Source: Maylandia zebra
Lineage: Eukaryota > Chordata > Actinopteri > Cichliformes > Cichlidae
NCBI RefSeq assembly: GCF_041146795.1
Contig: NC_135175.1
Span: forward strand, 32,488,136-32,552,135
Direction: 5' to 3'
DNA: 64,000 bases
Made by a program: the position numbers and the translations under genes
Shown here: positions 13,501 through 24,800 of the stretch, piece after piece
How positions within the stretch are numbered: the stretch's first letter is position 1
Layout of the letters: the number at the start of each line of letters is the position of its first letter
Notes under the pieces: model-generated
Databases searched by the model: none
What the model saw: only the letters and a program-made list of their open reading frames with translations
Told to the model about the DNA's origin: nothing

Positions 13501-14724
13501 AAGGGGGCGGGCGCTTTGAAAAAAAGGGTGATGAGGAGTCAGAATTAGATCGCGGTGAGACGCGAAAAACGCCGTTTTTTGGAGTTACAAAACGTCGTGT
13601 AACTCAAAAACTAGGTGGGATAGAAGCATAATTCTTGCACTGGGTGAATCAGCGGACTTTGGTGTACTTTGACTGCGATTTACATAGCTCTTTGTATCTC
13701 CGTCGCGGAGATATGACGAGAGAAGAAACGGCTTCATTTTCGGAATTTGAAAAATGAGAGGAGGACAGATTTCCACCCCTCAAACAAGTCTAACTCATCT
13801 CAGAACGGTAATAGGTGAGAAAATAATTCTTGAATTGTGAGTGTCAGGAGTGTCTGAAGATATACAGGGACAAGCCTCATGTCTTAACTTTGCTTCGTTA
13901 AGGAGATATGACGATTTGAAAATGCCTTCAGTTTCAGTATTTCAGCTCTGAGTTTCACAACCTCCCCATAGACTTTGAATGGGGAGTTTTTAGACCATGT
14001 GTCACTTCGAGGCAAATTGTGAAAAAAACGTAACTCTCACAATAATTATAGTGACACTGTCTTAAAGCCAGCAAAAATACCTACGTTTTGATGTATAATT
14101 TGTGGAAGTTGAGTGGAAATTGAGCGAGTAGCAAGGAGTTGTTCAGACATGAAGAGAAAATTCAGAACGGACGAGTGTGCAGTGGGAGTTAATTGCATAG
14201 CAACCATAGCAACACATGTATTTTCTGAAAAATCACAAAGTTGTAACTGAAAACTTAAAGAGTCATTACATGAAAACGGTAACAGATATGAAAAAGCTGA
14301 ATCACACAGGAATAGCCCAATCATCTGAGAACGTTTTAAAGTTTGAATGGAGTTTCTAGGTGAAAGTATGAGGAAGTAGTTAAGTTTCAAAGACAAGCAA
14401 GTTTTAGCAGAATTGTAGAAGTTTCCCATTCATTTCAATGGGACAAATTAAAGGAAAAAAGTGTAATATTTTAAAAAGTATAATAGTAATAAGTACCAAA
14501 AGATATAGCAGTCGAAAGCAGAAATAGCAGAACAGTTTAGAGTTTGAATGGTAAAAATCGGCTGAAAACTGAGGGAGTAGTTAAGCGGCAAAGAAACGGA
14601 GCAACTAGAATAATAAAGGATAAAGAATAAAGAGAAACAGGATCTCAATAGTGTGGATGCCTACGGCATCCACCCAAAGAGAAACAGGATCTCAATAGTG
14701 TGGATGCCTACGGCATCCACCCAA

Positions 14725-15180
14725 TTACATTTCAGCTCGCCTGGACTTTTGTACTAGTCTTTACTCTGGTGTTAGTCTGTCGTCAGTCAGCCGACTGCAG
14801 CTGGTCCAAAATGTTGCAGCAAGGTTACTAACGGGCACACGCAACCGAGACCACATATCTCCCATACTGGCATCCTTACACTGGCTGCCAGTCAGTTTTT
14901 GAATTCATTTTAAGATTTTATTATTTGTTTTTAAGGTGTTGCATAGGTCTGAACTCTCATACCTTTCAGATTATTTAAATTGGTACATTCCTGCAATATC
15001 ACGGAGGTCTGTGGATCAGATGCTCTTGGCTGTCCACGGTCCACATTAAACACAGAGGAGACCAGGCCTTTGCTGTGACTGCTCCTTAAATTGTGGAACA
15101 AACTGTCCATTCACATCAGGACCTCCTCAACATTGGACAGTTTTAAAACCCTTCTAAAAAATGAATGAGTTTGTATAACT
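14725..15180 (+). mobile_element. L2-like LINE reverse transcriptase 3' fragment
   Basis: Plus-strand reading gives LQLVQNVAARLLTGTRNRDH and LASLHWLPVSF, the conserved end of the RT domain of fish L2/CR1-like LINEs, with internal stops. An almost identical copy is at 30838-31290. Because it occurs at the same place relative to exon 3 in two units, it was present before the units duplicated. Confidence 0.7.
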
Positions 15181-16133
15181 TTGGTCTTACTCAAATCGTA
15201 TAGAAGTATTGTGTTGTATAGCTGGAGACAGCGTTTATACCGCTGTCTGCTTTGGTCGCAAAGCCATCATGGATCTCTGTGGAGATCTGGCTTTTTTTTT
15301 TAGAGTCAGTTAAAATCAAGGCACTCAAAAAGATCCTCTGGAAAAGAGTAATATTCTTGGAACAGAGTTTAATAAACAGAATTATATGGACAGTAAGAAA
15401 TTACACACAGAATATAGCGAGACAGTTAGCAGAAAGCAAAGTGAAGCGAACCCCATGGTGAAGAGCCTTTAAGCACAAACATAACAAATTTGCAAAGGGA
15501 TAACAAACAGTCGTTATAATTAATCACACATTGAAATATCAGACAAATCAACAATACAGCTCTTCCAATTAGCGGCTCGTTAATATTATGCTGAACACAG
15601 TCCAAAAGATTCAACAAGTCACATCAGTCTCTGTCTGTCTACTGTTTACTATAATAGCCAAGTGGCTAACAAAGGTAAACAGCAGTTTTCTCAATCCCTA
15701 CTAATGAATGTTATCTTGTTTCAGGACAATACCAGGTAAGCAGATGTGCAGTTTTTTCTGGGATTTCACACAACCCAGAAAAAATAATTAATACATAATA
15801 GGCTTGGAGTGAAGATATGAATCATAATCAAGCAGCCCGCCCGCTCCCCTTTCGACAGGTTGTGTGTGAGACTTCAGCACAGCATCAAGCAGGCGCACCG
15901 AGGGCCCTGACACACGTTAACGCTGTCATCAAGATTGACACAATTGACACAATTACAATTTTTAACCCATCTGGAGCGCAGAATGCACGAACTTTGGACA
16001 AACTGTCCGAAATACATTGACAGAGACATTTCAGGGATTTCTGATTTCAGCGCTCCAGAACGGATTAATTGTGTAAAATTTTTAATCACGTAATCGTGAT
16101 GTCAGCATTGACATTAAGTTTAACCCTCGAACC
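15181..16133. other. Intergenic stretch / gene B 3' flank
   Basis: This follows the LINE fragment and runs to the stop codon of gene B. The segment with AAAATCAAGGCACTCAAAAAG (15313) recurs at 31424 and 52773 at the same relative place, so it is part of the repeated unit. The 3' UTR of gene B must start here. No separate gene is seen. Confidence 0.5.
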
Positions 16134-16748
16134 TCAAGAGGATCTTTCTTTCTCTTCAGATTCACTGTGATCCTGTGATGGGAGTGATTTCATCCCTGAG
16201 TGATCACGCTGATGTTTGCACAGAGCAGACAATGAGGTGAATGTTTGGGCACATTGGTAACAGTGAAACAGTTTATTAGTAACGTGGGATTGTTTGTGTT
16301 CGGTGTATGAACTGAGATTCCTGAAGCTCTTGTCACACTGGTCACAGCTGTAGTTTCCTTCCATGTGTGTACGTTCATGAAGGTTACGATTGCCTGATTG
16401 TGAGAAGCTTTTGTCACAGTGTCTGCACTTAAATGGTTTCTCTCCTGTGTGGACTTGTTTGTGTGTTTTAAGCTGACCTGCAGTAATGAAGGATGACCCA
16501 CACTGATCACAGAGGTGCTTTTTAACCCCACTGTGAATCAGTTCATGGCGTTTTAACTCACTTGATGTGGTGAAACTTTTCCCACATTCTTTACAGTATT
16601 TCAGTTTGTCTCCAGTGTGTCTACGTCGATGTACTTTTAAGGTGTATTGGTGACTGAAAGCTTTCCCACAAAGGTCACAACAAAACCCTTTCCCACCACC
16701 ACATTGATGACAGGGTTGAGAACTGGATCCATTTGTGTCGCTCTGCTT
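16134..16748 (-). CDS. Gene B exon 3 (six fingers, C-terminus)
   Basis: The acceptor TTTAG precedes AAGCAGAGCGAC at 16748. After a Ser/Gln-rich linker (SDTNGSSSQPC) come fingers starting [45 protein letters not shown] and HCYQCAQTF, each with the usual HxxxH ending. The protein ends in an acidic tail (DHSESEEKERSS) and TGA at 16136-16134. Linkers vary: TGDKL, SGVKK, TGEKP, then shorter forms. All metal ligands are present. The same exon is broken in gene C and shortened in gene D. Confidence 0.85.
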   Translation of the reverse strand, partial: KQSDTNGSSSQPCHQCGGGKGFCCDLCGKAFSHQYTLKVHRRRHTGDKLKYCKECGKSFTTSSELKRHELIHSGVKKHLCDQCGSSFITAGQLKTHKQVHTGEKPFKCRHCDKSFSQSGNRNLHERTHMEGNYSCDQCDKSFRNLSSYTEHKQSHVTNKLFHCYQCAQTFTSLSALCKHQRDHSGMKSLPSQDHSESEEKERSS

Positions 16749-19700
16749 CTAAACAAAGACACAAAGACAGTGTAAGTCAGTCCTTCAACATTTTTTTCCT
16801 GAACGTCGCCTGAAATAAAGAGCATCTCTGCAGACATCCAATTTTTTTTTTTTTTTTTTGTGTCCCGTTTGGATCTTTAGCCATCAGAATTGTTGTCTTA
16901 AGGCAGGGCTCTAGAGTGTGACCAATTTGGTCGCAAATGCGACCAAATTTCTCCATGGTGCGACTAATAAAAAATACTTGGTTGCACCGGTGCGACCAAG
17001 TAAAAAAAATACTTGGTCGCACCGGTGCAACCAAGTATTTTCTCGGAAAAAAAGTTTCAGCAACCCTGAAAGTCTCCGTGTGTTCAACAACAGGCACACA
17101 TTATGCCCATGTCGTGTTCTAAACCAATCAGAGATACTCAGAGGCGGGGACCTCTGTGATTGGCCGTGGTCCAGATATTCCTGCAGACCTACTTGTGTTT
17201 ACGTTTGAAAGTGCGGGCAGATAGAGAAGGGTGAGTAGCCCAGGTCAGAAGTGTATGAAGTTGGTATTTAGAAAATATGAAAAGAACAATTGATAACTTT
17301 TTCGTTAAGTTAAGGCCTGATCAGTCCAAAATTCTGAGCCAGCGCTCTGACACGGAGCCATCAACCTCTCCGTTTTTGTCAAACACTGGTCCGGAGACGG
17401 CATCAGAAAATGAGCCACATACGATCGACTCCCAGCCGGAGTCCACTGAAAGTAAAAGTGAGAAAATGTATAGATTTCGAATCGAGTGGCTTGACCAGTT
17501 TCCCTGGCTAAGATACAGCCAAGCTGACAATATGATGCACTGCATTTATTGTCGCGAGTGTGGAAAGACCATGGCCGGCAACACAGCATTTGTCACTGGT
17601 GCTAATACGTTTCGAATTGAAACGCTGAAAAAGCATACAGCATCGAGAAGACACATTATATGCCGCGATAAATGCTCTGCCAAAATGTCCCCGCTCCCCA
17701 CTGCCTTTCAGCGGCAGGCAGGAGTAAACAGGTCATCGGAGGAGGCCGAGATGATCATTAAGTTTAACATCGCCTACAATATTGCAAAAGAAGAAGTTCC
17801 GTTTACTAAGTTCAAGTCAGAAATAACTCTTCACAGGAAAAATGGCTTGGACATAAACCCCACATACAGCAATGATGTTGCGTGCGCCCAGTTTATAGGC
17901 GTAATCGCTGACACACTGAAAAAAAAGACGTCAGTGGAAATTGCGAACAGTACATACATGGCCTTCCTGATCGATGGAGACACAGACATCGCCACAAAAG
18001 AATGTGTCATTGTGTACGCTCGTATCTTTCAAAAAGGAAGACCAGCGAATATACTGATTGGACACATTGAGGTCCAGCATGCCCATGCCCAAGGTAAGCC
18101 ATGTCATGTCACGTAGCCTATGTATATGATTAATAATATTACGTCGTGTTACTGAATTAACCATATCTAGCATGTTCTTATCATTGAAAATTAAACATAG
18201 CAATAATACATGAATATAGAAACTCAAACTGAAAAAGACTGCATTGTAAACTCTTGATCTGATAAGTAAATGGTATTTTTTTTTAATTTGTTTAGGAATT
18301 TATGCTGCCTCAAAGAAAGCATTTGCTGCTCTTGGGGACCAGTGCAGTAACTGGTTGGATAAAATCATTGCTATGGGGGCTGATGGAGCTGCTGTTAATT
18401 TGGGCAGCAAAGGGGGTGTCAAGTTAATCATTTTGAAAGGTTGTTAGTTAATCATTTACAAATCAAAAAAAACGTGAACATGTAAAACTGCGGTGTTAAG
18501 TAATGCAGTTTAAAAATTTGGGTACGCCTAACTTTTGTGCTTGTACGCCTAAATTTTGTGCTGGTACGCCTAAATTTTATTTTTAGGCGCACCAGTGCAA
18601 CCATGGCAAAAAGTTAGTCTAGAGCCCTGTAAGGCCAAGAAAGATGTCAAGCGGATTTATTTTACCAAGTGGATCATCATGGCCTTGCCATATTGGTCCA
18701 TTTGATTGACCTTTATTATAATTATGAATTTATTTTATTTTCAGTTGCTACAAACGGGACAGACATGACTGGGGGATAGGACAGGGAGAAAGAATGAAAG
18801 AAAGAGAGGGAGAGAAAGAAAACCAAAGGGGAGAAGAGACGGTGAGAAGGGGGGAAGAAAGAAAAAGAAAAAAAAGAAAAAAAACAAACAAAACACCTGG
18901 GTCACCTGTATGGAGAAAAAAAACAGAAGAGAAAGCAAACAAAGCAGACGTCCAATTACATTTTACTGTATCAGTTAACACACTCAGTTTACTGGGCTGC
19001 AATAACTACAATACTACCACCATAATACTACAGTAATACTAAAATCATAACTGACATGAAAATCTGAATAATCACTCAGAGCTGCTTTTCCATGCAGTAG
19101 AATTGCTAACATGCTAACACAGTTTAATGACCAGAGTTGCTCCAAACAGTCAGGCTAAAATGACAAGATAACAATATAAATACATACCTCACAGTAACTG
19201 CACTTGTAGAGTCTCTTTCTGGTGTGGATCTGTTGGTGTCGTCTCAGGTCATGTGGAGATTTAAAAGTGTTCTCACACAGGTCACATTTATAAGGTCTCT
19301 CCTCATTGTGGGTAAACATGTGTTGTTGTAACTTTGCATGTGTTGTAAACTGTTTGCCACACTGTTCACAGCAGTACACATCATGTCCAGTGTGAATGCG
19401 TAGGTGTACATTTCGATTCCGTATATGGCTGAAAGTTTTACCACAGATGTCACAGCTGTATGCCTTAATTCCAGAGTGGGTAACTAGATGCTTCTGTAAG
19501 CTGCTACTGTGAGTAAAAGCTCTGCCACACTGATCACAGCTGTACGCTTTAACTCCACTGTGGATGAGTTGGTGTGTTTTTAGGTAACCCTTCAAGGAAA
19601 AAGACTTTCCACACAAGTCACAGCTGAACGGTCTCTCTCCAGTGTGGATGACCTGATGCTGTTTTAGTGAAGCCTTCCTAGTAAAACCCATCCCACACTC

Positions 19701-21749
19701 ATCACAGGTGTGTTTCTCCTCTCCCTTTCTTCTGTGAGGTTTGTCGGCCTCCTGAGAGCGCTGACTTCTCGCTCCGTGTTGGTCCTGCAGTGACAGAGAT
19801 ACAAACAGAGGCAGTGAGTGAAATGCAGTCGTGGAACAAACTCAACCTTCAAACTTCCTCCATTAACACTAGTTTTAAACCTGAAGGTGGAGTGTGGCAC
19901 CAAACACCTTAAAGGTCTCTTATCCCCACCTGCTGGTAGTTCTAACACATTACATCCAACCTGGTGTTAAAAATAATTCATGACTGTTCAAACCAATGAC
20001 TGTAGAAAACGTTGTCTCTATCACTCACTAGTGTCTGGCTAGATCATAAACCCCGCCTCCTCTATGTTAGCAGAGAGGGGTCAGACAAAAAATAAATAAA
20101 TAAAGAAATCTGCTCAGATAATTTTTCAATCATTGACTATAGATTAAAATAGTAAAGCCCAATATTTATGCATGAAACCAGCTACAGATGTTTGGTAGCT
20201 TACGTTAAAATAAAGTTTGTTTCAAATATTCTGGTTAAAAGAAACAGTCTGGATAATTCTTAATAAGTTATTGTTCACAGTTACATGGACATTACTCTGT
20301 ACAGCTTACATGCTCTGAGAGAAATAATTTGAAGCTTTAATATTTCTTGTCCAATACCCAGGCAACCGCTGAAACACCAGTTATAATGCCTGCGTATGTT
20401 GGTGACCACAATGCAGCAGCAGACTGAACAAGGACTGAAACCTGCTCCATCTCATTTTTATCAATTTACATAGCACCTACAACTCAAAGGTAAACATATT
20501 GCAAAATCTGTTAGTATATAAGGCTTTGTCCTTATCTAATAAACAGCTCATATGTCAGCTGTCAGCAGAGCTGTAGAAAGGAAAATATGTAAGAGAAGAA
20601 CTTCAGATCCCGAGTGTGTGAGGACAGAGAGGATCAGCTTTATTTCAGATTTGAGGGATATACTTTATTTTTCAGTTTGTGATGGTTCTGCTGTCTTTGT
20701 GATTCCAGGAGCTGCCCTCAGATTCAGACCTCAGCACCACCCAGTGACAGCAGACAGATCATCCAACATGTTCACATGTTAACTGCAAAATTAATTGATG
20801 AAAACAGTACAAAAGTTAAAGTACCACATGATGTGCTGTCAGTGAAAGCTGCAGCTCTTTTATTGATACAAGTAGTGCTGTCAATAGATTAAAAATAATA
20901 ACCTCATAAATAATCTAATAAATCGCTCAATTTTCTGTATTTAATCGCAATCATTGATCAATAAGCCAGAATGCAATTACACTTTTTGAACTTTATATTT
21001 AAGCATGTAACAGACATTCATGCAATATAATGAAATAAATAAAGAATATTTGCGTCAATCTTTTAACACAGGTTCTCTCCTGTGAAAAACACCTTTTTAA
21101 AAAGCCTATTTACTAATATGTAAGTATACATTAATATATAATATATATGAGTGCTGTCAAACAATTAAAATGTTTAATCATATTCATCACAGGGTTACTG
21201 TGGATTCATTTATTCTTTATGTTTCCTTTTATATATTTCCATAAATTTCTAATTTCTTCAGGCTGGAGAAACTGATCAGGAGGGCTAGCTCTGTGGTCGG
21301 CATGAAGCTGGACACTCTGGTGACAGTGGCAGAGAAAAGGACACTAAAGAAACTGCTGGACATTATGGACAATGCTGGGCATCCTCTGCACACGGCCATT
21401 AACAACCAGAAGAGTCTGTTCAGTGACAGGTTGCTTCTCCCAAAGACAAGAACTAACAGACTTAAAAACTCCTTTGTCCCACACGCCATCAAACTGTTTA
21501 ACTCCTCTCTGGAGGGGAGAGGGAGGGGAAACAGGAGGACAAAGGAGGGGGGAACAACTAAGCTGTAGTGCCTCTTCACCTCACGGTGCAATACCTTTTG
21601 TGCAATACTTTTGTAAATAGTCAACGGTGCAATAGACTCAATACTTGAAATGTGCAATTCACTTGTATTTTTATTCCTATTTATTCTATTTATCCCCTTC
21701 GTATATTTTATTTATATTTGTCTCTGTATTTATAAGTGTGTGTGTGTGT

Positions 21750-21831
<82 letters not shown>

Positions 21832-24800
21832 TCTGTAACTCTGTAACTTCTGTCGGTGCTGTGCTTTTTTGGAAATCGAATTTCCCAGAGGAACCCACCC
21901 GAGGGATTAATAAAGTTCTATCTAATCTTATCTAATCTAATCTAATCTAATCAATGATAACAAACTCAAATTAACAGTTACTATTTTGGTTTAATGGAGT
22001 AAAATATCTGTTTGTAACCTGAGGGTTTTTACTTTTACTCCTTACATTTAAAAAACAGATGTGTTACTTTTGGTCTGAGGAATTTAAGGAGAGTTATTTC
22101 ATCACTGCAGGCATCAAACATCAAACCAATGTGAACCTAAAAAGTAACACATGAAAGGCAATCCGGATCATGTACTAATCACCAGGGTGTGAAATATAAA
22201 AAGTACGGTGGCCCTGAGAGGCCAAACGGACTGCAACTTCAGAAAAAACTTGCAAAAAGAAAAACGCTGCAAAAAGAAAAACACTGCAAAAGCACACAAA
22301 GCACAACGGAAAAAGGAAAAAAGACAACGGAAATGTTTCTGGGGAGACAATAACCGGACGGACCAGTTGCACGAACCAAAACATGCTAACAAGTGCACTG
22401 GGACTGGGAGACACTTCAAAGAAGTGGAAGCGGTGCGGCCAAAGAGTAAACTTTCAAAAGTAAGTTCTGAATATTATGTCACTTATTTATGTGCAAATGT
22501 TTAATAATGAGGAACATTAAAACATTACTGTTGGCCACATGCCGGCAAAGTTATGTGACATTAGCGATGTTTGTACTTTCAGCATTTACTTTGTTTTAAA
22601 GCCTTTACTTTATACGCCGTTAGATAGTCGACCTTAATCTTACAGAGATTGTGATGATTTTATAGATAATTAAAGTCAGTCATATATACACAAACTCAAC
22701 AAGCTGAAAGTCAGTGATGCTGCTTGGTTTGCAGTCCTGAATATCACGGCACAAGCAGGATTCACTGCACTGTTAATGTTAGCTATGTTATATTGCTGCC
22801 TCTGTTCGGTGGTGTCGAGCCAAACGGACTTTAACGTGTGTTTGAACGAGCTGACGGTTCACTCGTTAAGCTGAAAGAAAGATGCTTTAATCACAGGAGT
22901 CGCACATGTGTCCACTGTACCATCTGGGAACTCTTCTTGTTTAACACTCGTAATAACACAAACACTAAATCCTCCTGTTTGTAGCAGTGTGTACACCTGA
23001 GACTGTCACCTGTCTGTCTGTCCTGCACTCTCTCTTTCTTTCTCTCTGATTGTGGAATAAAAGTATGAGCATGTGTTTATAAGTTACACTTGTGTTTGAA
23101 TCCTGCAGCTTATCACACGTTTGATTTCCATGTGTGACAACTGCAAGTGTCCAGAGTGAGGACAGACTGAGGGACACGCTGCTGCACATCATCTGTGAGG
23201 CTTTGCACCCCTGATGATCCACCAGGACAAACTCAGCAGTGTGTGAGGAAGAGGAGGAGGAAGAGCCAGCAGCAGCTGACAGATGGAGAGAATAGACAGA
23301 CTGTTCCCTGTTTGTGAAGGACTGCTAGGAAAGTTTAACATAACTAACTGTCTGTCCTGAATCGGTCTTATTAGGTAATGTTCAAATAATTTAATCATTC
23401 CAGTGTTTTCAGTGTGGGAGAAAGTACTCAGGGCCTTCAAGTTACACACTATGAAAGGCAGCAACAAGTTTAATGTTCAGAAACCTAAAGTATGTATCAG
23501 CAGCAGAATGGAGCTAAAAATAAATGTTTGTTCCAGTTCTATGAAGCTTTGAGTATTTTGGATTAGTAGCACTGCTGTGTTTGTTGCATCATATTGCTGT
23601 AATTGTTTATATGCTTTATATATTCTGAGGTAAGTTGATCTATAGTGTTACATCATATTCTATAAGGATGTTATGTGTTTGTATACTTTCTGCCCAGTTT
23701 GACCCATTTAGCAGAAGCCAGCCTGTTTAAGGCTCTGATATCTATTCTGTGTGACTTAAAGCAGTTATGACATGGTCTGATTTTCTCACCCAATAAAGGA
23801 ATATTTAATATATCAGTCTACTCTTCATTTTATCAGAAACAGTTTTCACAGCTCGTACATTTTCTTTTTCCACACATATATGTAAGCATTGAGCCAAATT
23901 TAGTAATGCCAACATATTAAAAGAACAATATTTGTCTCTTATATATAATACATCTATATATATATATATATATACACTGTCACAGATACTTGTCTTTAAG
24001 TGAAGATTTAAGGTGATAGGAAATGTAAATAAATGCAACTTGAATCTTTACTGAAGCTCAGTGTTTGGCACAGAGTTCATGTTCACTGCTGTAATAACTA
24101 ATAATGATTAATATAATATTGGCCATATTATATTTACATTACCAAATTGAGATGACTTTAGTCTCATGAACAACATTAGCTAATTGTTATTTACTAGCTA
24201 ATCTTAAATGACTGTTCATGTTCAATCATGTTTTACAGTCCTGTGGTCTCAGCCTCAGATACTTATTAAATCACAGAGCTCATGTAGAAACAAATGTGCA
24301 AAATATGTTCTCCTTCATTTCTGTCAAACAAAGCTGTATGAAACGTTTCCAGCTGTTAGTATCATGGTTGCTAGGCAACCTGGGCAGCGCGACGGAGGCT
24401 AGCCCGTCCCATTTCACAAGCCTACAAGCCTCGCACTTCCGGCCTCAGCGGTCTTTGAGTACGCGGCCCTTGAGGACCGTTGAGGCTGTGTACTTTAAAG
24501 CTGCAGAACCTGAATTGGGAAACAGACCCTGAATTGGGAAACAGCCATACATACATGTTTTGGTTCGTGCAACTGCTCCGTCCGGTTATTGTCTCCCCAG
24601 AAACATTTCCGTTGTCTTTTTTTCTATTTTCGTTGTGCTTTGTGTGCTTTTGCAGCGTTTTTCTTTTTGCAAGTGCTTTCTGAAGTTGCAGTCCGTTTGG
24701 CCTCTCAGGGCCACCGTAAAAAAGAGATGAAAGGGGGAAACTATGAGTTAAGTGTTTTTCTTCTTTTTGTTTTTGCACAACAACTGAACGACTGCAGGTG

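Larger units (their letters stand above)
11787..14724 (-). mobile_element. Helentron/Helitron-type non-autonomous element
   Basis: Read on the minus strand, the element ends in CTAG (11790-11787) next to a host T. Just before that end is a hairpin with GCATTT/AAATGC arms. A GGCATCCAC motif lies just inside the hairpin and its inverse GGTGGATGCC lies at the other terminus. The 5' end is a 47-bp sequence present twice in tandem (14631-14677, 14678-14724). No host bases are duplicated; unit II at 30830-30840 shows the empty site. Asymmetric inverted repeats, 3' hairpin, CTAG end, no duplication and repeated 5' ends are Helentron hallmarks. There is no Rep/helicase frame. Confidence 0.65.
16844..18943 (-). 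mobile_element. L1 3'-end insertion in gene B intron 2, carrying a hAT
   Basis: Poly-T begins at about 16842 and the flanks repeat the 3' end seen at 1319-1700 and 4778. The host duplication is GCAGACATCCAATT (16830-16843) and GCAGACGTCCAATT (18944-18957), one mismatch in 14 bp. Gene D at about 55043 shows the uninterrupted site. The L1 part is only about 370 bp; the rest is the hAT at 16904-18629. Confidence 0.8.
19785..22203. other. Gene B intron 1, part with LINE and MITE debris
   Basis: The first 200 bp match the other genes upstream of exon 2. After 20000 the sequence is unique to this unit. Around 20875-21190 there are two AGTGCTGTCAA-type stretches typical of fish hAT MITEs, with no paired end. 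A LINE tail follows (21240-21951). The open frame at 20552-20782 has no recognisable domain and I do not call it. Confidence 0.5.

Noticed and set aside
21645-21935. Frame rich in YIYIYI
   Set aside because: Translation of the (TA)n microsatellite.
22204-24718. CRISPR-like or satellite array
   Set aside because: The short repeats within the arms are irregular, and the arms are inverted copies of each other, which fits a terminal-inverted-repeat transposon.
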